From assembly GCF_900104655.1 (NCBI RefSeq), contig NZ_FNWD01000002.1:1-64000 (forward strand): a stretch of 64,000 nt of DNA, written 5' to 3'. This document shows, piece after piece, positions 15,627-24,677 of this stretch. Numbering within the stretch: the first letter of the stretch is position 1; each line of letters starts with the position of its first letter. The notes below the pieces were generated by a model. The model was not told the DNA's origin, did not search any database, and saw only the letters and a list, made by a program, of their open reading frames with translations. The translations under genes were made by a program, and so were the position numbers. This DNA is from Millionella massiliensis (GTDB taxonomy: Bacteria > Bacteroidota > Bacteroidia > Bacteroidales > Rikenellaceae).

Positions 15627-18600
15627 ATGAAACTGCAACGATTCATAGACCGACCGATTCTGTCGATCGTCATTTCGGTCGTAATCCTGGTGGCCGGGCT
15701 GATCGGCCTGTATGCCCTCTCCGTGGAGCAGTATCCCGACATCGCCCCGCCGACCATCCGTGTCTCGACCACATACAGCGGTGCGAATGCCGAGACGGTG
15801 CAAAAGAGTGTGATCGTGCCGCTCGAGGAGGCGATCAACGGCGTGGAGAACATGACCTACATGACCTCCACGGCCAGCAACACGGGGAGTGCCGAGATTA
15901 CGGTCTATTTCAAGCAGGGCAGTGACCCCGACATGGCGGCCGTCAACGTGCAGAACAAAGTCTCGACCGCCACGTCGCTGTTGCCGGCCGAGGTGACCAA
16001 AGTCGGGGTCGAGACGATGAAACGTCAGAGCAGTACCCTGAAGATGTTCGCCCTCTACAGCCCGAACGGAACCTATGACGAGACTTTTCTGACCAATTAC
16101 CTGAGCATCAATGTGAAGCCTGAGCTGCAACGTATCTCGGGCGTCGGCGAGGTCAACATCATGGGGGGCGACTATGCGATGCGTATCTGGCTCAAACCCG
16201 ACGTAATGGCCCAGTACGAGTTGGAACCTTCGGATGTGGAGGCGGCCCTTGCCAGCCAGAATATCGAGGCGTCGGCCGGTTCGATCGGCGAGGATTCCAG
16301 AAACGTCTACCAGTACACGCTCAAGTACCGCGGACGTCTGGAGACTGAGAAGGAGTTCGAGGAGATCGTGATCCGTGCCTACGACGACGGCCGGGTGCTC
16401 CGGTTGAAGGACATTGCGACGGTCGAGCTGGGGGCGCAGAGCTACTCCTACACCGGTACGGTGAACGGAGCGCCCGGTACGACCTGTATGATCAACCAGA
16501 CGGCCGGAACCAACGCGAACGAAATTATCACCCAGATCGACAGCTATCTGGAGGAGCTGCGCGAGACGCTGCCGGCCGACATGGAGGTGGTCGAGCTGAT
16601 GAGTACCAAGAACTTCCTGGACGCTTCGATCCACGAGGTGATCAAGACCCTTCTGGAGGCGATCGTGCTGGTAGTGCTGGTGGTTTACGTCTTCCTGCAG
16701 AATGCCCGTTCGACGCTGATTCCCACGGTCAGCATCTTTGTCTCGCTGATCGGAACTTTTGCGGTGCTCTACCTGGCCGGGTTCAGCATCAACCTGCTGA
16801 CGCTTTTCGCACTGGTGCTGGCCATCGGGACCATCGTGGACGACGCGATCATCGTGGTCGAGGCCGTGCAGGTGAAGTTCGACGAAGGGTATCGTTCGGC
16901 CTATCGGGCGGCGGTCGATGCCATGGGCGGAATCTCGGCCGCAATCGTCACCTCGACGCTGGTCTTCATGGCGGTTTTCGTGCCGGTCTCCTTCATGGGC
17001 GGTACGTCGGGCGTCTTCTACACCCAGTTCGGGATCACGATGGCCGTGGCGGTCGGCATTTCGGCCATCAACGCGCTGACCCTCTCGCCGGCGCTCTGTG
17101 CTCTGATTCTCAAGCCGAACGAAATCCTGATCGACGGGAAACGACCCTCGTTCTCGACCCGTTTCCGAATCGCCTTCGATACGGCCTTCAAGCGGATCGT
17201 GCTTAAGTACAAGGGCGGGGTCAACTTTTTCATCAAACGGAAATGGCTGGCCTGGGGATCACTGGTGGTGGCGGCCGGTTTGCTGGTTTATCTGATGGGG
17301 ACGACCAAAACCAGTCTGGTTCCTTCGGAAGATACCGGTTCGATCCTCATCAGCCTCGACGCGCCGGCCGGAAGTACGCTGACGGAGACCGCCGGCATCA
17401 TGAGCCGCGTCGAAAAGCAGTTGCAGCAGATCCCGCAAATCGAGAATTACAGTAAAGTGGCGGGCTTCGGCATGGGAGCCGGTAGCGGCGCTTCGCACGG
17501 GATGTTCATCGTCAAACTCAAACACTGGGACGAGCGTCCGGGCGAAGAGAACAGCGTGGATGCCATAACAGCCGAGATCTATCGCCGTACGTCTGACATT
17601 CGCAACGCCAGCATCTTTATCTTCTCGCCGCCGATGATCTCGGGTTACGGTACGGGCAACAGTTTCGAGATCTATCTTCAGGACCGTTCGGGACGAGGGG
17701 TCGATGCGTTGAGCGACGTGACGGACGATTTCCTGGCCGAGCTGAACAAACGGCCCGAGATTCAGATGGCCTACACTTCGTTCAGTGCCGACTTCCCGCA
17801 GTATCGGGTCGATGTCGACGAGGCGCAGTGCCAGCGGGCCGGAGTCACCACCGAAGAGGTGCTGTCGGTGCTGTCGGGTTACTTCGGCAGTATCTACGCC
17901 TCGAACTTCAACCGCTTCACGAAGCTCTATCGCGTCATTATCCAGGCGCCGTCCGACGAGCGCAGCAGCATGCAGTCGCTGGACAACATATACATCAAGA
18001 CGAACGGCGGGATGTCGCCCGTGAGCCAGTTCGTCAGGCTGACCAAAACCTACGGTGCGGAGTCGTTGACCCGTTTCAACATGTTCACCGCCATCAACGT
18101 GCAGGGTATGCCGGCCTCCGGCTACAGCTCGGGCGATGTGATCCATGCGGTTAAGGAGGTGGCCGCACAGACGCTTCCCACCGGTTACGGATACGAATTC
18201 TCCGGCATGACGCGCGAAGAGGAACAGATGGCCGACTCGCATGACACGGTGATTATCTACGGCGTGTGCATACTTTTCATCTATCTGATCTTGTGTGCTT
18301 TGTATGAAAGTTTGTTCATCCCGATGGCCGTGATCCTCTCGGTACCTTTTGGATTGATGGGCAGTTTCCTCTTCGCGCGTTTCTGGGGAATTGAAAACAA
18401 TATTTACCTCCAGACCGGGCTGATCATGCTGATCGGGCTGCTCTCCAAGACCGCGATCCTGCTGACCGAGTATGCCACCGAACGCCGAAAGGCCGGCATG
18501 TCGCTTACCCAGGCGGCCATGGCTGCGGCGGCCGTGCGTCTGCGACCGATTCTGATGACAGCTCTGACGATGATCTTCGGTCTGTTGCCGCTGATGTTCG

Positions 18601-18767
18601 CTTCGGGCGTGGGGGCCAACGGGAATACTTCGCTCGGTGTGGGGGCCGTGGGCGGCATGCTGATCGGAACCGTCGCACTGGTGTTCGTCACGCCTGCTTT
18701 CTTCATCACGTTCCAGTATATCGAGGAACGGGTTATGGGACATCGCAAACAAGACAGAGAAGGATGA
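15627..18767 (+). CDS. RND multidrug efflux permease (HAE-1/AcrB type)
   Basis: Proton-driven trimeric inner-membrane exporter of hydrophobic or amphiphilic compounds. It is 1046 residues, AcrB-sized, with twelve expected TM helices, two large periplasmic loops and the start MKLQRFIDRPILSIVISV. The proton-relay pair in TM4 is present (D405, D406 in GTIVDDAIIVVEAV). Motifs typical of HAE-1 pumps include NVQNKVSTATSLLPAEV and the late GLLSKTAILLTEYA. The downstream outer-membrane channel gene overlaps its end by 4 nt. The substrate cannot be read from sequence. Confidence 0.95.
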   Translation: MKLQRFIDRPILSIVISVVILVAGLIGLYALSVEQYPDIAPPTIRVSTTYSGANAETVQKSVIVPLEEAINGVENMTYMTSTASNTGSAEITVYFKQGSDPDMAAVNVQNKVSTATSLLPAEVTKVGVETMKRQSSTLKMFALYSPNGTYDETFLTNYLSINVKPELQRISGVGEVNIMGGDYAMRIWLKPDVMAQYELEPSDVEAALASQNIEASAGSIGEDSRNVYQYTLKYRGRLETEKEFEEIVIRAYDDGRVLRLKDIATVELGAQSYSYTGTVNGAPGTTCMINQTAGTNANEIITQIDSYLEELRETLPADMEVVELMSTKNFLDASIHEVIKTLLEAIVLVVLVVYVFLQNARSTLIPTVSIFVSLIGTFAVLYLAGFSINLLTLFALVLAIGTIVDDAIIVVEAVQVKFDEGYRSAYRAAVDAMGGISAAIVTSTLVFMAVFVPVSFMGGTSGVFYTQFGITMAVAVGISAINALTLSPALCALILKPNEILIDGKRPSFSTRFRIAFDTAFKRIVLKYKGGVNFFIKRKWLAWGSLVVAAGLLVYLMGTTKTSLVPSEDTGSILISLDAPAGSTLTETAGIMSRVEKQLQQIPQIENYSKVAGFGMGAGSGASHGMFIVKLKHWDERPGEENSVDAITAEIYRRTSDIRNASIFIFSPPMISGYGTGNSFEIYLQDRSGRGVDALSDVTDDFLAELNKRPEIQMAYTSFSADFPQYRVDVDEAQCQRAGVTTEEVLSVLSGYFGSIYASNFNRFTKLYRVIIQAPSDERSSMQSLDNIYIKTNGGMSPVSQFVRLTKTYGAESLTRFNMFTAINVQGMPASGYSSGDVIHAVKEVAAQTLPTGYGYEFSGMTREEEQMADSHDTVIIYGVCILFIYLILCALYESLFIPMAVILSVPFGLMGSFLFARFWGIENNIYLQTGLIMLIGLLSKTAILLTEYATERRKAGMSLTQAAMAAAAVRLRPILMTALTMIFGLLPLMFASGVGANGNTSLGVGAVGGMLIGTVALVFVTPAFFITFQYIEERVMGHRKQDREG

Positions 18768-20134
18768 AAAGAATAATCGTATATGCGGTGAGCGCCGTAT
18801 GGCTGAGCGGTTGCTCGGTTTACCGAAACTATCAGAGACCGGAGCAGATGCCGGTCGACAGTCTTTACCGCACCGAAGGAACGGCTGCCGTGGCCGATTC
18901 GCTGACGCTGGGCGATCTGCCCTGGACCGAGATTTTCCGGGATTCGTCGCTGCAGGAACTGATTCGTTTCGGGCTGGAGAACAACACCGACATGCAGACA
19001 GCCTTGTTGCGTCTGGATCAGGCCGAGGCGCAGCTCAAGGCGGCACGACTGGCCTTTTATCCGTCGTTGAGTTTCTCCCCCTCGGGGACAATTTCGAGTA
19101 CGGATGGAGCGGCGGCCGTCAAGACCTACGAACTGCCCGTACAGGCCAGTTGGGAGGTCGACTTGTTCGGAAACCTGCGGAACGCGAAAAAGGAGGCTCA
19201 GTCGCAACTTCTTCAGCAACAGGCTTATCAACAGGTGGTACGGTCGGCATTGATTGCGACCATCGCCAACGATTACTATTCGTTGCTGATGCTCGACCGG
19301 CAGGTGGAGATCAGTCGTCAGACGCTGGACCTCTGGCGCGAACAGGTGCGGACCATGGAGTCGCAGCTGCAGGTGGGCGAGACGACCGAAAATGCCGTTA
19401 CCCAGGCTCGGGCCAACCTCTATGAACTGGAGGCTTCGCACAACGACCTGCAACGGCAGCAGCGCGAGATGGAAAATACGATCTGTACGTTGCTCGGCAC
19501 CACCTCACGCTCCATTGCGCGTGGAACGCTGGACGAACAGGTCCTGCCCGAGGTGTTGAGCATCGGGGTTCCGGTACGGTTGCTTTCGCGGCGGCCCGAC
19601 GTGGTGCAGGCCGAGATGGAGCTGGCTGCGGCCTATTATGTGACCAATCAGGCCCGGTCGGCCTTCTATCCGAGTCTGACGCTGAGCGGCAGCGCGGGCT
19701 GGACCAATTCGTTGGGCGAGGCGGTGACCAATCCCGGCGGATGGATCCTCTCGGCGGTGGGATCGCTGGCCCAGCCGATCTTCAACCGCGGCAAGCTCAA
19801 GGCCAATTTGCGGGTCTCGAAGGACGACGAGGAGATTGCCAAACTGAACTACAAACAAACGCTGCTCGATGCCGGACAGGAGGTAAACGACGCGTTGTAT
19901 GCCGCGGAGAGTGCAGCCCGGAGCCTGGAGAGCCATTCGCGGCAGTGTGACGAGTTGGAGCGTACGGTGCACACCTCCGAGGTGTTGTATCGGACCGGGA
20001 ATTCCACCTATCTGGAGTTGTTGACGGCGCAGCAGTCGTTGCTGAGTGCACGTCTGAGTGTGGTCTCCGACCGTTTCTCGCAGTTGCAGGCCGTGGTGAA
20101 CCTCTACCAGGCACTGGGAGGAGGGGCACAATGA
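18764..20134 (+). CDS. RND outer-membrane channel lipoprotein (TolC/NodT type)
   Basis: Outer-membrane exit duct of the tripartite pump. It is 456 residues with a lipoprotein signal (VWLSGCSVYRNY, lipid Cys near residue 18). Two OEP repeats (about 60-250 and 265-450) hold the long coiled helices, with repeat signatures LRLDQAEAQLKAARLAFYPS and QARSAFYPSLTLSGSAGW and the NodT-type RRPDVVQAEMELAAA. It overlaps the pump stop (ATGA) and so is translationally coupled. No clear terminator was found downstream. Confidence 0.93.
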   Translation: MKRIIVYAVSAVWLSGCSVYRNYQRPEQMPVDSLYRTEGTAAVADSLTLGDLPWTEIFRDSSLQELIRFGLENNTDMQTALLRLDQAEAQLKAARLAFYPSLSFSPSGTISSTDGAAAVKTYELPVQASWEVDLFGNLRNAKKEAQSQLLQQQAYQQVVRSALIATIANDYYSLLMLDRQVEISRQTLDLWREQVRTMESQLQVGETTENAVTQARANLYELEASHNDLQRQQREMENTICTLLGTTSRSIARGTLDEQVLPEVLSIGVPVRLLSRRPDVVQAEMELAAAYYVTNQARSAFYPSLTLSGSAGWTNSLGEAVTNPGGWILSAVGSLAQPIFNRGKLKANLRVSKDDEEIAKLNYKQTLLDAGQEVNDALYAAESAARSLESHSRQCDELERTVHTSEVLYRTGNSTYLELLTAQQSLLSARLSVVSDRFSQLQAVVNLYQALGGGAQ

Positions 20135-20477
20135 GTTGCGGTTAGCTGCGGTTTGTAGACCTTTCCCCGCACGTATGGTCCGCACTGGGGCTTCGGGGAG
20201 TTGTTTCCGATTATCTGACCTTATGAGAGTGGTTGTAGAAAGCCGGTCGCACTGGAGGAGTGTTTGAGGCGACCGGAGAATGACGGGCAGATATCGGCAA
20301 CTCTCGGGAAGTTCCGGGGCGGACTTTTTTTGCAGACGGGTGGTCCGGAAAGAGGATGTTACCAGTCCGCGAGGGACCGCTCCCGGGCGGCACACGGACA
20401 GGGTGTCGCACGGCGATCGTTTTTGGCACGGTTATTGGTTCTCTATCGGGGCAGAGTGTTTAATAAAACTATGAATT
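20135..20477. other. Intergenic stretch without recognised gene
   Basis: 343 bp after the efflux operon and before the GlsB-type gene. I see no coding pattern, tRNA or strong hairpin. The last part should hold the promoter of the downstream gene, but no exact -7 box is visible. Confidence 0.4.
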
Positions 20478-20732
20478 ATGTATTTTCTGTGGTATATCCT
20501 GATAGGTTTGGTTGCCGGATGGCTCGGCAGTCTGATTATGCGGGGCAGTGGCTCCGGCCTGATCGCAAATCTGCTGATCGGAATTGTCGGGGGTGTATTG
20601 GGCGGATGGCTCTTCGGTCTCTTCGGACTGGTCCCCGTCGGTACGCTCGGTAGTCTGCTGACCGCTTTGGTCGGTTCGGTGGTGCTGTTGTGGATCGGTT
20701 CGCTCGGCAAGAAAAAACCGAAAAAATCGTGA
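20478..20732 (+). CDS. GlsB/YeaQ/YmgE family stress membrane protein
   Basis: An 84-residue protein with three hydrophobic helices rich in glycine (LVAGWLGSLIMRGSGSGLIA, then LIGIVGGVLGGWLFGLFGL, then LLTALVGSVVLLWIGSL) and a basic tail KKKPKKS. This is the transglycosylase-associated/GlsB pattern, small inner-membrane proteins usually induced by stress; the biochemical role is unknown. It is monocistronic, followed by a terminator 22 nt after the stop. Confidence 0.85.
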   Translation: MYFLWYILIGLVAGWLGSLIMRGSGSGLIANLLIGIVGGVLGGWLFGLFGLVPVGTLGSLLTALVGSVVLLWIGSLGKKKPKKS

Positions 20733-20753
20733 CGCACACCTGCCTTTCGATCG

Positions 20754-20787
20754 AAAAAGCCGTTCCCATTGTGGGGCGGCTTTTTTG
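20754..20787 (+). terminator. Intrinsic terminator after GlsB-type gene
   Basis: The stem AAAAAGCCGTTCCC/GGGGCGGCTTTTT is followed by TTG. The A-run on the other side would let it work in both directions. Confidence 0.85.
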
Positions 20788-20880
20788 TGTGGCAACTCCT
20801 GTCGTGTGGCGCACTGTGGATAGAACGAGGAAAAGGCGGAGACTTCTGATCGTGAAGGCTTTGCGACGAACAGGAGGATG

Positions 20881-22065
20881 TTACAGGTAGGTGGTGACGA
20901 CCTGTTTAGCAAATTGGGTTTCGAGCGTTTGGGCGATCGCCCCCAATACTTTGCGGCGAAGAATCAGGGTCTCCGTATCGGCAATGGCGGTATTGCTGCG
21001 GCGCATCCCCACCACAATTTCGATCCGGTCGGATGCCAGCAGCAGTTCGCAGATGTGGTAGGCGGGGCCGCGTCCGGTGGGGGTCTCGTCGTAGTGTTGC
21101 AGAATTTCGAGCACTTTGCTCAGGGTGAGTAGACCTTCGGTCACCAGGTCGAGCCCTTCGATGTCCCATTGGGGCGGGAGCTCGGGATCGGTGGAGGTGA
21201 GTCGTTGGCGGAGTGGTACGTTCCACGATCGGGCGATCTGCTCGGCCAGCAGGTGACCGCAGACGATCCGGTAGCCGTCGAACGTGCGCAGTCGCTCGGC
21301 CAGCAGGGCGATCTCCTGCGAGAGGGATGGGGGGCAGGAGCAGAGCATGGCCAGCCGCGGTTCGCGGATGTGGATGGCCGCGCAACTGATGTCGTCGCGC
21401 GGAGTTCCGGCGTCGTTCTCGACAGTGGCGTCGAGCAGTCGTCTGGCCAGTGCGGCCGAGGTGATGTCGGGACGCCGGCACAGCAGGTCGTGAAGAAATC
21501 GGGCCACGTTGTCGCGTCCCCAGCCGAACGGGTAACGGTCCGTGCCCAGCCCGCTTTGGGTCACGCCGTCGGTGGTCAGGACGATGCGGTCGCCGCGTTG
21601 CATGGTGAACCGGCTGGTGTAGAAGGTTTGCAGCCGGCCGGTTTGCAGATTGGGGTAGGGGTGGGCCGTCCGTTCGATCTCCATAGGGGTGGTCCCGCGG
21701 AATAGAAAGGCCTGCGGGTTGTCGTATTCGATCAGCCGGATGGTGTCGTTGCGGTGGTCGATGTCGACGATCGAGAAGGTGGAGTAGCTGATTTTCCGCA
21801 CGCGGCACACGGGCAGGGTCTGCATGACGGTGCGGGCGGTCTCTTCGATCGATTGCGGAGCACCGGCCATCCCCATGAAGATCGAGGCCGTGAGGGTCGA
21901 GAGCAGGTGGGCCTTGACCCCCTGTCCCATCCCGTCGGAGAGGATCACGACCGTGTGGCCGTGGGCGGGGAACTGCTGTTGGAGAAATTTGTCGCCGCAC
22001 GGTGCGTGGTTGCCGTGGCAGGCCTGTTTGCAGGCGGTTTCGACGAACAGACCGGATTGTTTCAT
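20881..22065 (-). CDS. SpoIIE-type PP2C serine phosphatase
   Basis: 394 residues. The SpoIIE/PP2C domain (about 20-230) keeps the metal-binding acids: Asp-Gly in VILSDGMGQGVKAHLLS, TTDGVTQSG and DDISCAAI. The N-terminus has three closely spaced Cys ending in PCGDKF. From memory, phosphatases with this kind of N-terminus often sit beside [FeFe]-hydrogenase-like/PAS proteins in anaerobes. The C-terminal ~150 residues match no domain I can name. Its start overlaps the stop of the PAS gene by 4 nt, implying tight coupling. The likely role is dephosphorylating an unseen partner-switch protein in response to the PAS sensor. Confidence 0.82.
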   Translation of the reverse strand: MKQSGLFVETACKQACHGNHAPCGDKFLQQQFPAHGHTVVILSDGMGQGVKAHLLSTLTASIFMGMAGAPQSIEETARTVMQTLPVCRVRKISYSTFSIVDIDHRNDTIRLIEYDNPQAFLFRGTTPMEIERTAHPYPNLQTGRLQTFYTSRFTMQRGDRIVLTTDGVTQSGLGTDRYPFGWGRDNVARFLHDLLCRRPDITSAALARRLLDATVENDAGTPRDDISCAAIHIREPRLAMLCSCPPSLSQEIALLAERLRTFDGYRIVCGHLLAEQIARSWNVPLRQRLTSTDPELPPQWDIEGLDLVTEGLLTLSKVLEILQHYDETPTGRGPAYHICELLLASDRIEIVVGMRRSNTAIADTETLILRRKVLGAIAQTLETQFAKQVVTTYL

Positions 22066-22652
22066 CGTGCGTTGGGGTTGGTGGCGGTGACTTTCAGGGC
22101 GCGGATCACGGAGTCGATCGTCTTGGTATTCTCCGAGACCTCTTCGCCCAGCAGAAAGGCGATCTGCTGGATCATCCGGATGTTGCGGTCGGCGGCTTGT
22201 TGCAATCGGGCGGTGAGTTCTTCAACGCGAAATTCGGGATCGGCCAGGTTGCGGAGCAGCAGGATGGTCAGTTCGCCGCGCCGGATGTTGTAGGTCGAGA
22301 GGGTGTAGTGCGAGTCGTTCCAGACGATGTCGTCGCGGTCGGTGTCTTCGCCGGAACTGTGGGTGGCTTCGGCCACGGAACAGATCTCGGGCGGGAGAAT
22401 CTCGCTCAGGGGAACGCCGGTCAGGGCGGGTGCGGTGTCGGCCAGCTGTTCGGCGCGGTAACCGCCCAGTTGTATGAAGGGGCTGTTGGCCAGAATAATC
22501 TCCAGGTGCGGGCCGAGGGCTACCGAGGGGGCGGGCAGTTTGCGGATCAGGGTATGCAGGGTCCGCGTACTGTCGTTCTCGCGTTCGCGGAGACGGCGGT
22601 TCTCGGCTTCGAGTTGTTCGATGCGGTTGAGCAGTTCTTCCGTTGTCGTCAT
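22062..22652 (-). CDS. PAS-domain signalling protein
   Basis: 196 residues from MTTTEELLNRIEQLEAENRR. It begins with a short coiled coil (about 5-28), followed by a PAS domain (about 35-145: LPAPSVALGPHLEIILANSPF at its start, YTLSTYNIRRGELTILLLRN at its end) and a C-terminal helix pair (IRMIQQIAFLLGEEVSEN). No kinase, cyclase or HTH is attached, so output must go through another protein, most likely the coupled SpoIIE phosphatase. The frame is open 19 codons upstream, but the start at 22652 avoids overlap with the preceding gene. No obvious heme or flavin residues can be assigned. Confidence 0.75.
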   Translation of the reverse strand: MTTTEELLNRIEQLEAENRRLRERENDSTRTLHTLIRKLPAPSVALGPHLEIILANSPFIQLGGYRAEQLADTAPALTGVPLSEILPPEICSVAEATHSSGEDTDRDDIVWNDSHYTLSTYNIRRGELTILLLRNLADPEFRVEELTARLQQAADRNIRMIQQIAFLLGEEVSENTKTIDSVIRALKVTATNPNAR

Positions 22653-22659
22653 GGCGGGG

Positions 22660-22947
22660 TTATTCCAGGGTGATGTCAAATTGATCGCAGGGGGCGGTGC
22701 GCCAGGCATGGTCGCAGGTCAGGGCCGATACGGCGGTCAGGGGTGAAAAGGTGCGGAGCCGGCCAGTCGTTAGCTCGAAGAGGGGCTGGTTGGTGTCGAA
22801 TTTGACGTAGACTTGCGGGTTGGGCCGCAGGATCATGGAAAATGATCCGGGCGTTTCGAGTTTCGGTCGCAGCGGCAGCACTTGTGCCGGGGCGGGTAGC
22901 ACGAACAGAGCGGTCAGAGTGGCGAACAGAAGGTGTTTGAGTCTCAT
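22660..22947 (-). CDS. Small secreted hypothetical protein
   Basis: 95 residues with a clear signal peptide (MRLKHLLFATLTALFVLPAP, cleavage likely after PAPAQ). The short mature part of about 72 residues has two Cys (LTCDHAWRTAPCDQ) that could form a disulphide. I do not recognise the family. It starts the minus-strand trio and ends 7 nt before the PAS gene, so it is probably co-expressed with the PAS/SpoIIE pair. A sensor-input or envelope role is a guess. Confidence 0.6.
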   Translation of the reverse strand: MRLKHLLFATLTALFVLPAPAQVLPLRPKLETPGSFSMILRPNPQVYVKFDTNQPLFELTTGRLRTFSPLTAVSALTCDHAWRTAPCDQFDITLE

Positions 22948-23112
22948 GTCGGGTTTGGGTCGTGGGGGAGCGTCGGTTTGCTCCGGTGGGGGCATGGGGC
23001 GGTGTCTGTGAGTCTCTCGGAAGGGCTTCCCCCTGGAGGGTTACTGTGGGGAAAAGCGCTGTCGTTGGGTGGAAACGTGAGTGGGGCCCGTAGTGCAGCT
23101 TTGCGCGAGTCG

Positions 23113-23637
23113 TTACGGAAACCGTTGCAGAAACCGGGCGTCTTCATAGGTGCCGTTGGAACATCGAACCCATTGTCGCCGGAGGGCGTCACCGGTGAAA
23201 CCGGCACGCTCGAAAAGCCTCAGGCTGGCCGTGTTCGAAACGGGAATGTCGGCCCATAGCTGGCGCAATTCCAGATGGCGGAAGGCGTAGTCGATCAGCA
23301 GGTTCAGTGCGTCGGTGCCGTATCCCTGCCGGCGGTGGAGCGGGTCGTAGATCAGTATGCCGACTCCCGCCCGCCGGTTGAGGGGGTCGAAGGCGAACAG
23401 ATCGACGCAGCCGATGGGGGAGGCCGCGTCCCGCAACTCGACGATCAGGCGCAATTGTCGCGCCTGATAGAGGTCAAGTGATGAGTTGCGGATAAAATCG
23501 TCCAGCACGGCTCGTGAAAAGGGACGTGTCGTCTCGCCGAGGCTCCACAGCGTGGTGTCGTTCTCCCAACGGTACATGGCCCGGCAGTCGTCGGGCTCCA
23601 TGGCGCGCAGCCGGATGCGGTCGTTTTGCAGCAGCAT
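23113..23637 (-). CDS. GNAT N-acetyltransferase (RimJ/SpeG-like)
   Basis: 174 residues. It has the Acetyltransf_3 pattern: start MLLQNDRIRLRAMEPDDCRA, beta strands around PIGCVDLFAFDPLNRRAGVG, the acetyl-CoA pyrophosphate loop RRQGYGTDALNLLIDYAF, and SNTASLRLFERAGFTGDALR near the end. Proteins with this layout act on ribosomal protein N-termini or on polyamines such as spermidine; the acceptor cannot be told here. It lies 6 nt downstream of prmA, so both probably form one transcript. Confidence 0.85.
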   Translation of the reverse strand: MLLQNDRIRLRAMEPDDCRAMYRWENDTTLWSLGETTRPFSRAVLDDFIRNSSLDLYQARQLRLIVELRDAASPIGCVDLFAFDPLNRRAGVGILIYDPLHRRQGYGTDALNLLIDYAFRHLELRQLWADIPVSNTASLRLFERAGFTGDALRRQWVRCSNGTYEDARFLQRFP

Positions 23638-23643
23638 GCGGGG

Positions 23644-24501
23644 TCAGGCTTTCTGGAAGGTGATCTGTGCCCAGCCGTCGCGGGTGTTGGTGGCAGTCGG
23701 TGTGAGGCCCAGTTTGCGGGCATGGCCGACCAGCGTGTCGACGTCCAGGTCGAGGATGCCGCTCACCAGCAGCAGACCGCCCTTGCGGAGCGACTCGGTG
23801 TATTGGGCCATGTCGTTCAGCAGGATGTTGCGGTTGATGTTGGCCAGAATGATGTCGTACACTTTGCCGTGAATGGCCGATACGTCGCCGAGAATGGGGC
23901 AGACGACGGTTTGCACGTTGTTGGTCTGGATGTTTTCGAGGCAGTTTTCGTAGGCCCATTCGTCGATGTCGACGGCGTCGACAACTACGGCGCCGCGCAT
24001 GGCGGCCAGTATGGACAGAATCCCGGTGCCGCTACCCATGTCCAGCACCGAGGCTCCGTTGAAGTCGAGGGCGAGCATCTGTTCGGCCATCAGGTAGGTG
24101 GTGGCGTGGTGTCCCGTGCCGAACGACATCTTGGGCATGATGACGATCTCATAGGGAGCACTGTGGGCCGGGTGGAACGGGGCGCGGATGTAGCACGTTC
24201 CGCCCTGGATCGAGATAGGCTCGAATTGCGACTCCCACTCGGCGTTCCAGTTCTGTTGTTGGATCTCTTCGCGCTCGTAGGGGTATCCTTCGTTGTAGAG
24301 GTAGTTCTGAATGCGGGTGTGGTTTGAGCTGTCGGCTTCGACGTTGGCGGGAATATAGCATTTGATGCTGCCGGCGCCGGGCATGAAGCCGTCGGGTAGG
24401 TAGTCCGAGAAGCTCTCGAAGCCCATGTCCGAGAGTTCGGCGATGACGATTTCGCCCTCTTCGGGGCCGGTGACGTGGATGTTGTATTCGATGTAGTTCA
24501 T
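23644..24501 (-). CDS. prmA: Ribosomal protein L11 methyltransferase PrmA
   Basis: SAM-dependent trimethylation of ribosomal protein L11. It is 285 residues with an N-terminal substrate-recognition domain (about 1-60), the linker MPKMSFGTGHHATTYLM, SAM motif VLDMGSGTGILSILAAM, acidic residue in AVDIDEWAYENCLENI and post-motif DIILANINRNILL. The family signature (SFGTGHH plus NINRN) makes this specific. The acetyltransferase gene follows 6 nt downstream. Confidence 0.93.
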   Translation of the reverse strand: MNYIEYNIHVTGPEEGEIVIAELSDMGFESFSDYLPDGFMPGAGSIKCYIPANVEADSSNHTRIQNYLYNEGYPYEREEIQQQNWNAEWESQFEPISIQGGTCYIRAPFHPAHSAPYEIVIMPKMSFGTGHHATTYLMAEQMLALDFNGASVLDMGSGTGILSILAAMRGAVVVDAVDIDEWAYENCLENIQTNNVQTVVCPILGDVSAIHGKVYDIILANINRNILLNDMAQYTESLRKGGLLLVSGILDLDVDTLVGHARKLGLTPTATNTRDGWAQITFQKA

Positions 24502-24677
24502 AATTCGTTGGGTTTAGGGGGTGGGGTGGTCTGCTGGGATAGTTCGGCCGGGCCGGAAGTTCTTCTCTTTCTGCCCGGTGTCTTTGGCCGACTTTTCCCC
24601 GGTGACCGGAGACCGAAACCGGTTTGAGTTATGGGGTGTTGGGTCCGCAGGACCCTTTCGGGTGTTATGTGAGGCGG

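Noticed and set aside
24641-24655. GGGTCC-GCA-GGACCC hairpin after the S37 peptidase gene
   Set aside because: Stem is only 6 bp and no T-tract follows on the minus strand, so it is not called a terminator.
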